DNA of 64,000 bases from Chitinophaga sp. YR627. GTDB lineage: Bacteria; Bacteroidota; Bacteroidia; Chitinophagales; Chitinophagaceae. The notes below the pieces were generated by a model. It saw only the letters and a list, made by a program, of their open reading frames with translations. It made no database searches and was not told the DNA's origin. The stretch's first letter is position 1; the number at the start of each line of letters is the position of its first letter. Where the stretch lies: the NCBI RefSeq assembly GCF_900114995.1, contig NZ_FOUX01000005.1, positions 310,001-374,000 of the forward strand, in the 5' to 3' direction. Positions 1-7,145 of the stretch are shown here, piece after piece. Position numbers and translations under genes: made by a program.

Positions 1-293
1 CACCAGACCTCTCTGCCCTGGTTCTCTTCTTTTTTCATTTGCGCTATAGCGTAATCCACGAGAGAATTTTTAGAATGGCGTCCACCTTCTATTTTCACCA
101 GCTTAGAAGGTACCGGAAAGGATTTAAAGTAAGAGGGCTCTGTATTCTCCCCTTCGCAGATGATCAGAAAAGATTTTATGGGTTCTTCTGTCTCTTCATC
201 ATATGGATCGCCTGACAACATAGATATTGTCGTACGCATTGATTCCAGATAAGTTGCATTCGCCCTGTCTTTACTCGGCTTCTTTGGATCCAT
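1..293 (-). CDS. RloB-like TOPRIM-type protein (N-terminal part, cut by left edge)
   Basis: The reading frame starts at an ATG at 293 and runs off the window, leaving about 97 residues. Near residues 40-52 it carries the segment FLIICEGENTEPSYF, the hallmark of RloB proteins and similar to the first acidic motif of TOPRIM nucleases/primases. This is followed by a short basic stretch and SLVDYA, also typical of RloB. Its start overlaps the end of the upstream AAA15 ATPase gene by 23 bp in another frame, so the two are translationally coupled. RloA/RloB pairs are found in restriction and abortive-infection loci. The exact biochemical activity is not established from this fragment, and calling it TOPRIM is inference from the motif. 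Confidence 0.8.
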   Translation of the reverse strand, partial: MDPKKPSKDRANATYLESMRTTISMLSGDPYDEETEEPIKSFLIICEGENTEPSYFKSFPVPSKLVKIEGGRHSKNSLVDYAIAQMKKEENQGREVW

Positions 294-1584
294 GGGCAGA
301 CAGATTTTGAATAATCGCTAGATCCATATCATCAAGGTAAGGAGTCGCACCATAATTTCCCTGTAGATATTCCTTTTCGTAAGAGGCGTCCTTTCTTACG
401 CCTTTATATTCAATCAGCGTACGCAATTTACTAATCCCATGACGGTCCTTCGTGACTAAGCCAATCTGATCTCTTCTTAATTCCGCCCTGCGGAGCAAAC
501 CGGTATCATGCGTAATAAAAATTAACTGTGCATTATGAGGATTCGTTGTTGGCGAATGAAAAAGCTCTACAATTTTTAAGGTAAGATTTGGATGAAACCG
601 GGCATCAAATTCATCAAATATTATTGTCAACCCCTTGTTCAGAGATTCAAGCAAAAGTACTGCAATACCAAAAAATCTACTTGTTCCCTGTGATGCCCAG
701 AGCGCGAATGGCGTTGCCACTCTACCTGTCAATGTGCCGTTATCATCAAATACAGAATGGATCGAAAATAGCTCCTTTGATTTCTCGTTTGCTATTGAAT
801 TGATCGCAGATGTTGCAGAAGATTTGGGCCGATCCCGTAATTCAAAATCTACAATCCCAGGGTCGATTGAATTGAGCAATTTCTTAAATGAATCTCTTTC
901 TCCATCTGTCGCCTTCTCTAAATAACGCATTGCCACCTTCATTACTCCTTCGTCATCAATACCGTCTATCGTAAAAATGCTTTTTATAGCATTCCGTATG
1001 TCTACTGCAAGCTTTACATTGTTAAGCGCAGCACCCGTTAAAAAAAGTGCATCAGGTCGAAAGACCTCTCCTTCAGCACTCATTGCCTGGTCTATATATA
1101 GCTCTGCACCTTTAAAAAGGGTTTTGTCTATAGATAATCCTCCTTCCCGTGTGAAGTACTTTTCTTCTCTATTTACATCTGAACTCCCATAGAGCCATTC
1201 GTTAGAAACAATAGCGTCTTTTATTTCAAAACCATATCGAAATATCTTCTCGTTCAACAGGAAGATATACTGAAACGAAACTGGATCATCTGCTTGTGCA
1301 CTTAATAGAAAGCGTTGATTCCAGATAAAATGGCTGATTCCTTCAAACGCAACAGAATCTTCTACCATTTCCACAAAACTGGCAAATGCACGGGAAATAT
1401 TAGATTTCCCACTCGCATTACCGCCATAAATGGCCTTAGACTTCAAAAGCCTAAAATCATCTGACGTAAATACGTTACCCTCCAACATCCCGTTGTCATT
1501 CGGACGTAAAGGTGCTGCGCGCATTGTCAGTTTCTGCAAATCCTTAAAGGAGCGGAAATTTTTGACCTGAAATTCAATAAACAT
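271..1584 (-). CDS. AAA15-family ATPase, RloA-like (abortive infection type)
   Basis: This is a 437-residue ABC/SMC-like ATPase of the AAA15/RloA type. The N-terminus has the family signature FQVKNFRSFKD, followed by Walker A GGNASGKS near residues 54-61. Walker B TIIFDEFD lies near 320-327 and a FITHD H-loop about 30 residues later. The C-terminal YLQGNYGATPYL resembles the closing motif of RloA/AriA-type ATPases. An upstream in-frame extension to 1617 exists, but ATG 1584 was chosen because the homologous N-terminus begins there and a strong promoter lies between the two starts. The RloB-like gene follows with a 23 bp overlap. Such pairs act as phage-sensing ATPase plus nuclease-like effector. 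The function here is inferred, not shown. Confidence 0.85.
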   Translation of the reverse strand: MFIEFQVKNFRSFKDLQKLTMRAAPLRPNDNGMLEGNVFTSDDFRLLKSKAIYGGNASGKSNISRAFASFVEMVEDSVAFEGISHFIWNQRFLLSAQADDPVSFQYIFLLNEKIFRYGFEIKDAIVSNEWLYGSSDVNREEKYFTREGGLSIDKTLFKGAELYIDQAMSAEGEVFRPDALFLTGAALNNVKLAVDIRNAIKSIFTIDGIDDEGVMKVAMRYLEKATDGERDSFKKLLNSIDPGIVDFELRDRPKSSATSAINSIANEKSKELFSIHSVFDDNGTLTGRVATPFALWASQGTSRFFGIAVLLLESLNKGLTIIFDEFDARFHPNLTLKIVELFHSPTTNPHNAQLIFITHDTGLLRRAELRRDQIGLVTKDRHGISKLRTLIEYKGVRKDASYEKEYLQGNYGATPYLDDMDLAIIQNLSAHGSKEAE

Positions 1585-1588
1585 GCTC

Positions 1589-1621
1589 CAAAAATAACGT
1601 ATTTGTGATTTTTTCACAAAT
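1589..1621 (-). promoter_or_regulatory. Bacteroidota-type promoter with palindromic operator for the RloA/RloB-like operon
   Basis: On the minus strand TTTG (1620-1617) is followed after 20 bp by TATTTTTG (1596-1589), a full match to the TTTG/TAnnTTTG promoter pattern. The ATG at 1584 is only four bases past the -7 element, so the mRNA may be leaderless. A perfect inverted repeat, ATTTGTGA (1601-1608), five T, TCACAAAT (1614-1621), covers the -33 element and part of the spacer, where a repressor would block RNA polymerase. Confidence 0.65.
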
Positions 1622-1654
1622 TATTATACCATGGAAAAGATATCGAAACCTCAC

Positions 1655-1699
1655 TTTTCGACATTTTTTCTTTTTTTGTCGAAAATACCCTTACCTTTG
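1655..1699 (+). promoter_or_regulatory. TetR operator 1 and -7 element upstream of the TetR gene
   Basis: The inverted repeat TTTTCGACA (1655-1663), 13 bp spacer, TGTCGAAAA (1677-1685) sits directly upstream of a TACCTTTG element (1692-1699), which matches TAnnTTTG. The TetR ATG is five bases beyond that element. The same half-sites with the same 13 bp spacing recur at 2338-2368. A clear -33 element is not visible because the region is T-rich. Confidence 0.7.
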
Positions 1700-1704
1700 T
1701 TCTC

Positions 1705-2322
1705 ATGCCAGCGAACACCGCACAGAAAGACGATATCATCCAGCAGCAGATCCTGCAGGCCGCTCAACAGCTATTTCAAAAACATGGTTATCAGAAGGTA
1801 AGCATGGACGACGTAGCCAAAGCGATCGGCAAGGGAAGAAGTTCGTTGTACTACTACTACAAAAACAAAGATGAGGTCTTTGATGCCGTGATCACCGCCG
1901 AAATAAACGAGATCTTCACAGAGATCAACCGTATGGTAGGACAGGCAACAACGGTCGAAGAACAACTGCGCGCTTTCGGCATTACCAAAACGAAAATAAG
2001 CCGCAAACGAAAAGCCTTCTTCGATGCCCTGGAGACCGGCATGAACGCTGACGAGATATCTCAGTACGTGCAAAAGAAACAGGTCATTCAAAAGAGGATC
2101 AGAAAAGAAGAAGCCATCTTACTACATCATATCCTGGATCAGGGTGTTCAGAACGGTGAAATCGCCACACTGGACCCGAAGACACAGGAGACGATCATTT
2201 ATGTGTTTATGAGCAGTCTCCGCGGACTAAAACGCGAGATGTACCTGGAAAACAGTTACGCCCGCATGGAACCCGCTATTGATATGCTCGTAAGCATGAC
2301 CATGCTGACTATTAAAGACTAA
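1705..2322 (+). CDS. TetR/AcrR family transcriptional repressor
   Basis: A 205-residue protein with an N-terminal TetR helix-turn-helix (about residues 9-60). The recognition region reads VSMDDVAKAIGKGRSSLYYYY, preceded by the usual ILQAAQQLFQKHGY helix. The remainder is an all-helical ligand-binding and dimerisation domain of normal family length. It is the first gene of a three-gene set with an MFS exporter and an isochorismatase-fold hydrolase. Matching inverted repeats before this gene and before the MFS gene are its likely operators, implying autoregulation and ligand-relieved repression of efflux. The ligand is unknown. Confidence 0.9.
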   Translation: MPANTAQKDDIIQQQILQAAQQLFQKHGYQKVSMDDVAKAIGKGRSSLYYYYKNKDEVFDAVITAEINEIFTEINRMVGQATTVEEQLRAFGITKTKISRKRKAFFDALETGMNADEISQYVQKKQVIQKRIRKEEAILLHHILDQGVQNGEIATLDPKTQETIIYVFMSSLRGLKREMYLENSYARMEPAIDMLVSMTMLTIKD

Positions 2323-2337
2323 TATTTTTTTGCCTCC

Positions 2338-2368
2338 TTTTCGACATTTTATCAAATTATGTCGAAAC
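2338..2368 (+). promoter_or_regulatory. TetR operator 2 upstream of the MFS gene
   Basis: TTTTCGACA (2338-2346), 13 bp, TGTCGAAAC (2360-2368) repeats the half-sites and spacing of the inverted repeat at 1655-1685. It lies between the TetR stop and the MFS start. A purine-rich AGAAAGGAA follows before the ATG. Confidence 0.7.
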
Positions 2369-2393
2369 GTACAGAAAGGAACAGACAGTATAT

Positions 2394-3665
2394 ATGACGA
2401 CAGAAGCTGAAAGATCCAATGCCTTCAGGGCATTCCGTAATAGAAACTATGCATTGTTCTTCGCCGGACAATCCACCTCACAGATCGGCACCTGGATGCA
2501 ACGCACCGCCGTCAGCTGGGTGATCTATTCCATCACACACTCCGCATCCATGCTCGGACTGGCCGTGTTCGCACAACAGTTCCCTTCTTTCCTGTTTTCC
2601 TTACTGGGAGGAATTGCATCCGACCGCTACGACCGCCGTAAAATATTGCTGCTCACACAGACCGCTTCGCTGATACAGTCCGTTTTACTGGCCATACTCA
2701 CCTTCACCAATCATTATATGATCTGGGAAATCATGGCGCTGAGCGTCATCCTGGGCATTGTAAATGCTTTTGATACCCCCGCCAGACAACCCATGGTACA
2801 CGACCTGGTCAGCAATAAAGAAGATATCACCAACGCCCTGGCCCTGAACTCTGCCATGGTAAATATCGCCCGCCTTGTCGGTCCAGCCCTCTCAGGCATT
2901 GTATTACAGTCATTCGGCGCACATACCTGTTTTATGCTGAATGCAGTAAGTTTCCTGGCAGTACTGGCATCCCTGTTATTATTAAAACTACCGCCTTTCA
3001 TACCACCGGTTACCCAAAAGAAGGTGGCGACCGAACTATCTGAAGGATTTCAATATTTGCGGCAAACACCGCGTATCGGCGCCATCATCCTGCTGATGAT
3101 GTGTATGGCAATGTTCGTATTTCCCTACGACACCCTCACACCTGTGTTTGCAAAAACAATCTTTAATGGTGATGCGCGTACTTTTGGGTATATCGCCAGT
3201 GCTGTGGGATTGGGCGCCGTAACCGGCAGCTTCTTTCTTGCCTCTCTGAAAAAGAGCGCTGATCTTACCAACATTCTTTTAATCAGTATCGGTGTATTAG
3301 GCGCCGGCTTAATGGGATTCTCCCAATGTACGTCCTTTTTAACAGCACTTCCTTTCGCCGTGATCATCGGTATCGCCTCACTTACACCTGCCACCGTCAG
3401 CATCACCATTATACAGATTGAAGCTGCCGCCAATATGAGAGGCCGTGTCATGAGTTATGTGGCCATGGCATACTTCGGCATGCTGCCTTTAGGCAGTTTA
3501 TTAGCCGGTGCGGCCTCACAACAGATCTCTGCACCCTGGACGATGCTCCTGCAGGGAGCTATTTCTATCATCATCATGCTGATATTCTCCCGCTATCTCA
3601 AACGGGAACGAATGAATAAAAAGGAGATCGTGGAAGCTGAACATATTGTAACCGATAAAGTATAA
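2394..3665 (+). CDS. MFS transporter, MFS_3 (EntS-like) exporter
   Basis: A 423-residue protein with about twelve hydrophobic segments. The start FRNRNYALFFAGQSTSQIG and GTWMQRTAVSWVIY is typical of the MFS_3/enterobactin-exporter branch. The A-motif-like GGIASDRYDRRK lies between the second and third helices (about residues 73-85). A charged cytoplasmic tail follows the last helix. It probably exports a small molecule through the inner membrane by proton antiport. It lies between its presumed regulator (TetR) and a hydrolase gene that begins 28 bp after its stop. The substrate cannot be told from the sequence. Confidence 0.88.
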   Translation: MTTEAERSNAFRAFRNRNYALFFAGQSTSQIGTWMQRTAVSWVIYSITHSASMLGLAVFAQQFPSFLFSLLGGIASDRYDRRKILLLTQTASLIQSVLLAILTFTNHYMIWEIMALSVILGIVNAFDTPARQPMVHDLVSNKEDITNALALNSAMVNIARLVGPALSGIVLQSFGAHTCFMLNAVSFLAVLASLLLLKLPPFIPPVTQKKVATELSEGFQYLRQTPRIGAIILLMMCMAMFVFPYDTLTPVFAKTIFNGDARTFGYIASAVGLGAVTGSFFLASLKKSADLTNILLISIGVLGAGLMGFSQCTSFLTALPFAVIIGIASLTPATVSITIIQIEAAANMRGRVMSYVAMAYFGMLPLGSLLAGAASQQISAPWTMLLQGAISIIIMLIFSRYLKRERMNKKEIVEAEHIVTDKV

Positions 3666-3693
3666 AACGAAGACTAAACACAAAACGAATCAA

Positions 3694-4257
3694 ATGAGGA
3701 ACAACACAAACAACACTGCCTTACTCGTAATGGACATGCAGAATGCTATGTTATCCACCTTCCCGGAAGGTGCTGCTGTAACCGCCAAAGTGGCCAAAGC
3801 AATCACCAACGCCCGCAGCAAGGGAATACCGGTGATCTTTGTAGTCGTGGGTTTCAGACAGGGCGCACCTGAGATCAGCCCCAATAACAAAGTATTCATG
3901 GAAAACAAAGCACGGTTTGCTGGTATCAACTTTACCGATTTCACCGCCATCCACCCCGATCTCGCACCACAGGAGCATGAACCGGTAGTCGTAAAACGTC
4001 GTTTCAGCGCTTTCACCGGTAGTGACCTGGAAGTATTGCTGAGAGGCTTACGCATCGAACATATCGTACTGACAGGTATCGTTACCAGCGGCGTTGTCCT
4101 GTCTACCCTGAGAGAAGCAGCCGACAAAGACTATCGCATCACCGTATTATCCGACGGCTGTGCAGATCGTGAAGCAGACGTACATGAGTTTTTATTGACC
4201 AGGATCTTCCCGCGTCAGGCCGAAGTAATCACGATCGATGAATGGAATAATGCCTGA
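3694..4257 (+). CDS. Isochorismatase-fold hydrolase lacking the catalytic cysteine
   Basis: A 187-residue isochorismatase-family protein. It has the conserved Asp14 in LVMDMQ and Lys101 in VVVKRRFSAF. At the position of the nucleophilic cysteine (usual pattern TxxCVxxT) it reads TSGVVLST, so Val134 replaces Cys. Cysteine hydrolases such as nicotinamidase need that residue, whereas true isochorismatases (EntB/PhzD type) work without it. It may therefore hydrolyse a vinyl ether or another non-amide substrate. It is the third gene after a TetR and an MFS exporter, suggesting it modifies the exported or inducing compound. It meets the DUF481 gene tail to tail with a gap of only five bases. Confidence 0.82.
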   Translation: MRNNTNNTALLVMDMQNAMLSTFPEGAAVTAKVAKAITNARSKGIPVIFVVVGFRQGAPEISPNNKVFMENKARFAGINFTDFTAIHPDLAPQEHEPVVVKRRFSAFTGSDLEVLLRGLRIEHIVLTGIVTSGVVLSTLREAADKDYRITVLSDGCADREADVHEFLLTRIFPRQAEVITIDEWNNA

Positions 4258-4262
4258 TCGCG

Positions 4263-4994
4263 TCAGAAATACTTCTCGACCGTCAGACCGTAATTGAATA
4301 ACAGGTTCTCTCTCCCCGTCCGGTTGAGCTTATTGTACGTCAGCGTAGCAGTAATGCTCAGCCATTTATTCAGTAGAATAGACAGATTGGAGGTGGACTT
4401 GATATTGAAATCCCGTCCCAGCGACAGCGAGTTTTGCAGAAAATGAGCGCCGTCAATGACCACGATATCATGGATCACAAACTTGTACAACAAGCGGAAA
4501 GAGTTACGGAACGTGTGATAAACATCGGGGATGGTGTCTTCCAGAAAGAGGTTGCTGGTTTCGAACAGGAGTCCGTCGCTCAACGACAGATACGCCTTTT
4601 TTGAATCCAGGAGATTATAGGCAATACCGGCGCCTCCCTGGAAACGGTCATTGATCTTCAGAGAATAACTTTTATCATAGGTGGCCAGTCCCCAGTAATA
4701 GATCTGACGAACGGACCGGAACAAACTAAAGTCAAGCGCGGATGCAAAGTCATTATTGGTCAGCGTACCATCCTGCTGGCCATAGATCCATCCGCCACTA
4801 CCATTCAGCGAGATTTTCTTTTTACTGACACCCACTTTGAAATTGTTGTTGAGCAGATACGCCCTGCCATCCTGCGTAGTGTTAATAGAGCCCATGGAAG
4901 CGAATTTGCCGTAATAGTGTACGGAATCGCTGAATTGTGCAGAAGCTGTGGTGAAAGTGGTCAATATCAGCAAAAGAGCGAAAACATACTTCAT
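4263..4994 (-). CDS. DUF481-like outer-membrane beta-barrel protein
   Basis: A 243-residue protein with a cleavable signal peptide (MKYVFALLLILTTFTTASAQ). The remainder has amphipathic beta-strands with alternating aromatic and polar residues, ending in EKYF, a C-terminal phenylalanine usual for outer-membrane barrels. The pattern (salt-inducible YdiY-like, DUF481) suggests a small barrel of unknown cargo. It lies 21 bp upstream of the App1-like gene on the same strand, so read-through into the region is possible in the order App1-like then DUF481. Function is unknown. Confidence 0.75.
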   Translation of the reverse strand: MKYVFALLLILTTFTTASAQFSDSVHYYGKFASMGSINTTQDGRAYLLNNNFKVGVSKKKISLNGSGGWIYGQQDGTLTNNDFASALDFSLFRSVRQIYYWGLATYDKSYSLKINDRFQGGAGIAYNLLDSKKAYLSLSDGLLFETSNLFLEDTIPDVYHTFRNSFRLLYKFVIHDIVVIDGAHFLQNSLSLGRDFNIKSTSNLSILLNKWLSITATLTYNKLNRTGRENLLFNYGLTVEKYF

Positions 4995-5015
4995 AAATCA
5001 ATACATTCTTTTAAA

Positions 5016-6026
5016 TCACGTAATCAGTCCTATCTTTTTTGAATGAGCAATAGCTTCACTGCTATGTTTAAAATAACAACAGGGAATACCTCTGCTCATG
5101 ATCACATCGGCCACTTCCTCTGTGGCCGCATAACGGCTGTTACGCACATGGCGCAGATATACAGCGAGGATCTGGGAAGGAAAGTGTTTAGTGATCGCCT
5201 CGTAAATGTTCGGATCTTCCTGTGTATCATCCCCCAGCAGAATAAAACGCATATGCGGATAATGCTTAAGGATACGGCTGATCCTTGTGAACTTCGTAGC
5301 ATGCTTCTGCTGTCCGCTTTTTAGCAGCAACAGTAAAGGTTTCAGCTGACTTAACAGAAATACCCCTTCCGGCAGACCATGCATCCGGCAGAATTCACGG
5401 ATATAATTATACAGGTTCCACTCACTACTGGACACATAGAAAAACGGACGTGGCAATCTGCCTTTATTATCAGCGTCACTTAATAGGCGATAATGATTCA
5501 CGACTCCTTCAAACGGCTTACGTGTACGCGCATTACGTGTAAATAATACATGCAGTCTTTTGAACAGCGATGCAGAATGCGATACGAGAAATGTATCGTC
5601 AATATCTGAAATACATCCGAACTGACTACGATGTGGAATTATCACTACACCTAACGCACGTGTTACCGGACTTTGCTCCACATCCGTGATCGAAACCTCC
5701 ACTGTATGATCACCCGCTTCAGGCATGACATCCGGTTTCCATTGCAAATGAAAAAAACCATCCTTCTCCGTAACGGCGCGTATGGCCTTTCCATCCCATA
5801 TAAGCTCCACTGTCGCGCCGTTCCTGGGCTTTACCATAAATAAACGGATCAATGCGAAGGTATTCACGAGGAAAAAGCGGCTGTAATGCGTACGTGGTAA
5901 AGGGCCACGATCCAGTACATGACCAAATATTTCCATTTGTTCCGCGCCGCCCACACCATGATAAACTTTGATGTGTGTCCGCGCTTCCAAACCCAGCCAA
6001 TGTAGAATTTTATTCCATACAGACAT
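5016..6026 (-). CDS. App1-like phosphatidate phosphatase (DUF2183)
   Basis: A 336-residue protein whose middle carries the haloacid-dehalogenase motif SDIDDTFL (catalytic Asp141, Asp143). FFYVSSSEWNLYNYI follows about 70 residues later, then LGDDTQEDPNIY near the end, the three signatures of App1/LNS2-type Mg-dependent phosphatidate phosphatases. The N-terminal ~130 residues form an Ig-like beta domain. The reaction is phosphatidic acid to diacylglycerol. It is divergent, with a 38 bp gap, from a diacylglycerol kinase that catalyses the reverse phosphorylation. It precedes the DUF481 gene on the same strand. Confidence 0.85.
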   Translation of the reverse strand: MSVWNKILHWLGLEARTHIKVYHGVGGAEQMEIFGHVLDRGPLPRTHYSRFFLVNTFALIRLFMVKPRNGATVELIWDGKAIRAVTEKDGFFHLQWKPDVMPEAGDHTVEVSITDVEQSPVTRALGVVIIPHRSQFGCISDIDDTFLVSHSASLFKRLHVLFTRNARTRKPFEGVVNHYRLLSDADNKGRLPRPFFYVSSSEWNLYNYIREFCRMHGLPEGVFLLSQLKPLLLLLKSGQQKHATKFTRISRILKHYPHMRFILLGDDTQEDPNIYEAITKHFPSQILAVYLRHVRNSRYAATEEVADVIMSRGIPCCYFKHSSEAIAHSKKIGLIT

Positions 6027-6064
6027 TCAGGCGCTTATTTTGCAATGAACAGAAAGTATAATTT

Positions 6065-6991
6065 ATGAGTAAGCACATGGCGCAAACAACACCTATGCGG
6101 CTCAGGCTCCTTTTTGTGATCAATCCTGTTTCAGGCGGCAAAAAGAAGGCCGATCCTGAAACATTCATCAAAAATTATTTCCGCGAACGCACGGAAGACG
6201 TCCACTTTTTTATGCTGGACGGGCCACAGGAGTCACTTACAGCGATTATAAAAAAAATAACGCCCGATAGGGTGATAGCGGTCGGCGGAGACGGCACCGT
6301 AAAAATGGTTGCAGAAGAACTGCTGGGAAAAGACATTCCACTGGGCATTCTGCCAACTGGTTCTGCGAATGGAATGGCGACGGAACTGTGCGTGCCGGCC
6401 GACTGGGAACAGGTACTACACCTGATCTGTAATGAAACGCCAGCAGTAGAGAGAAATATAGACCTGATCAGGATCAATAAAAAAGATGTGTGTATACACC
6501 TGAGTGACGTCGGACTAAACGCCTTGCTGGTGAAGAATTTCGAACAGCGTGGCATCCGCGGGAAACTCGGATATGCCCTCTCCTCCTTTAAAACGCTATG
6601 GCAGAATAAACGCCTTGCCGTACGTATCGAAAACAAAGACCTGCAATTAACCCGCCAGGCACATATGATCGTACTGGCCAATGCACGTATGTACGGTACC
6701 GGTGCCTGTATTAATCCGGATGGTGATCTGACGGATGGTTTATTCGAAGTCGTTATCCTGCGAAGACTATCCATCCCCGAACTTCTGAAAATGCTGTTCC
6801 GGCACCGCCCGTTTGATCCCGCAAAGACAGAGATCCTGAAAGCCAGTCAGGTGACCATCCATACCCGTAAAAGAGCGCATTTCCAGATAGACGGAGAATA
6901 CAGAGGTAAGATCAACGAAGTGACCGCCTCCATCCTGCCCAAAGCCCTTAGAGTGATCGTACCCGCTCCGCCGGATACGGAGAACAGCTAA
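6065..6991 (+). CDS. Diacylglycerol kinase / YegS-type lipid kinase
   Basis: A 308-residue DAGK_cat protein. VINPVSGGKKK lies near residues 18-28. The nucleotide-binding GGDGT follows at 74-78, then GILPTGSANGMATEL, the standard order in bacterial YegS/DgkB lipid kinases. The C-terminal half is the beta-rich domain, with MIVLANARMYGTG and INPDGDLTDG. It phosphorylates diacylglycerol or a related lipid on the cytoplasmic face of the membrane. Internal Met codons at residues 5 and 11 are possible alternative starts. Its divergent neighbour is a phosphatidate phosphatase. Confidence 0.9.
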   Translation: MSKHMAQTTPMRLRLLFVINPVSGGKKKADPETFIKNYFRERTEDVHFFMLDGPQESLTAIIKKITPDRVIAVGGDGTVKMVAEELLGKDIPLGILPTGSANGMATELCVPADWEQVLHLICNETPAVERNIDLIRINKKDVCIHLSDVGLNALLVKNFEQRGIRGKLGYALSSFKTLWQNKRLAVRIENKDLQLTRQAHMIVLANARMYGTGACINPDGDLTDGLFEVVILRRLSIPELLKMLFRHRPFDPAKTEILKASQVTIHTRKRAHFQIDGEYRGKINEVTASILPKALRVIVPAPPDTENS

Positions 6992-7145
6992 GATCATATC
7001 AGCTATTAAGGGGAAACTATCAGCTGAAATACAATATTGACGCAGCTCTCCGGATACGTATACCGTTCTTCCCAGTTACTATCCATCCGTCACTATATTG
7101 CCGGCAATTGTATTCTGCTTTCTATTTTGTATACAAATAATTTAT

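Noticed and set aside
1585..1617. A longer N-terminus (to 1617) for the AAA15 ATPase
   Set aside because: The extension would include the promoter and lacks family similarity; the conserved N-terminus begins at the ATG at 1584.
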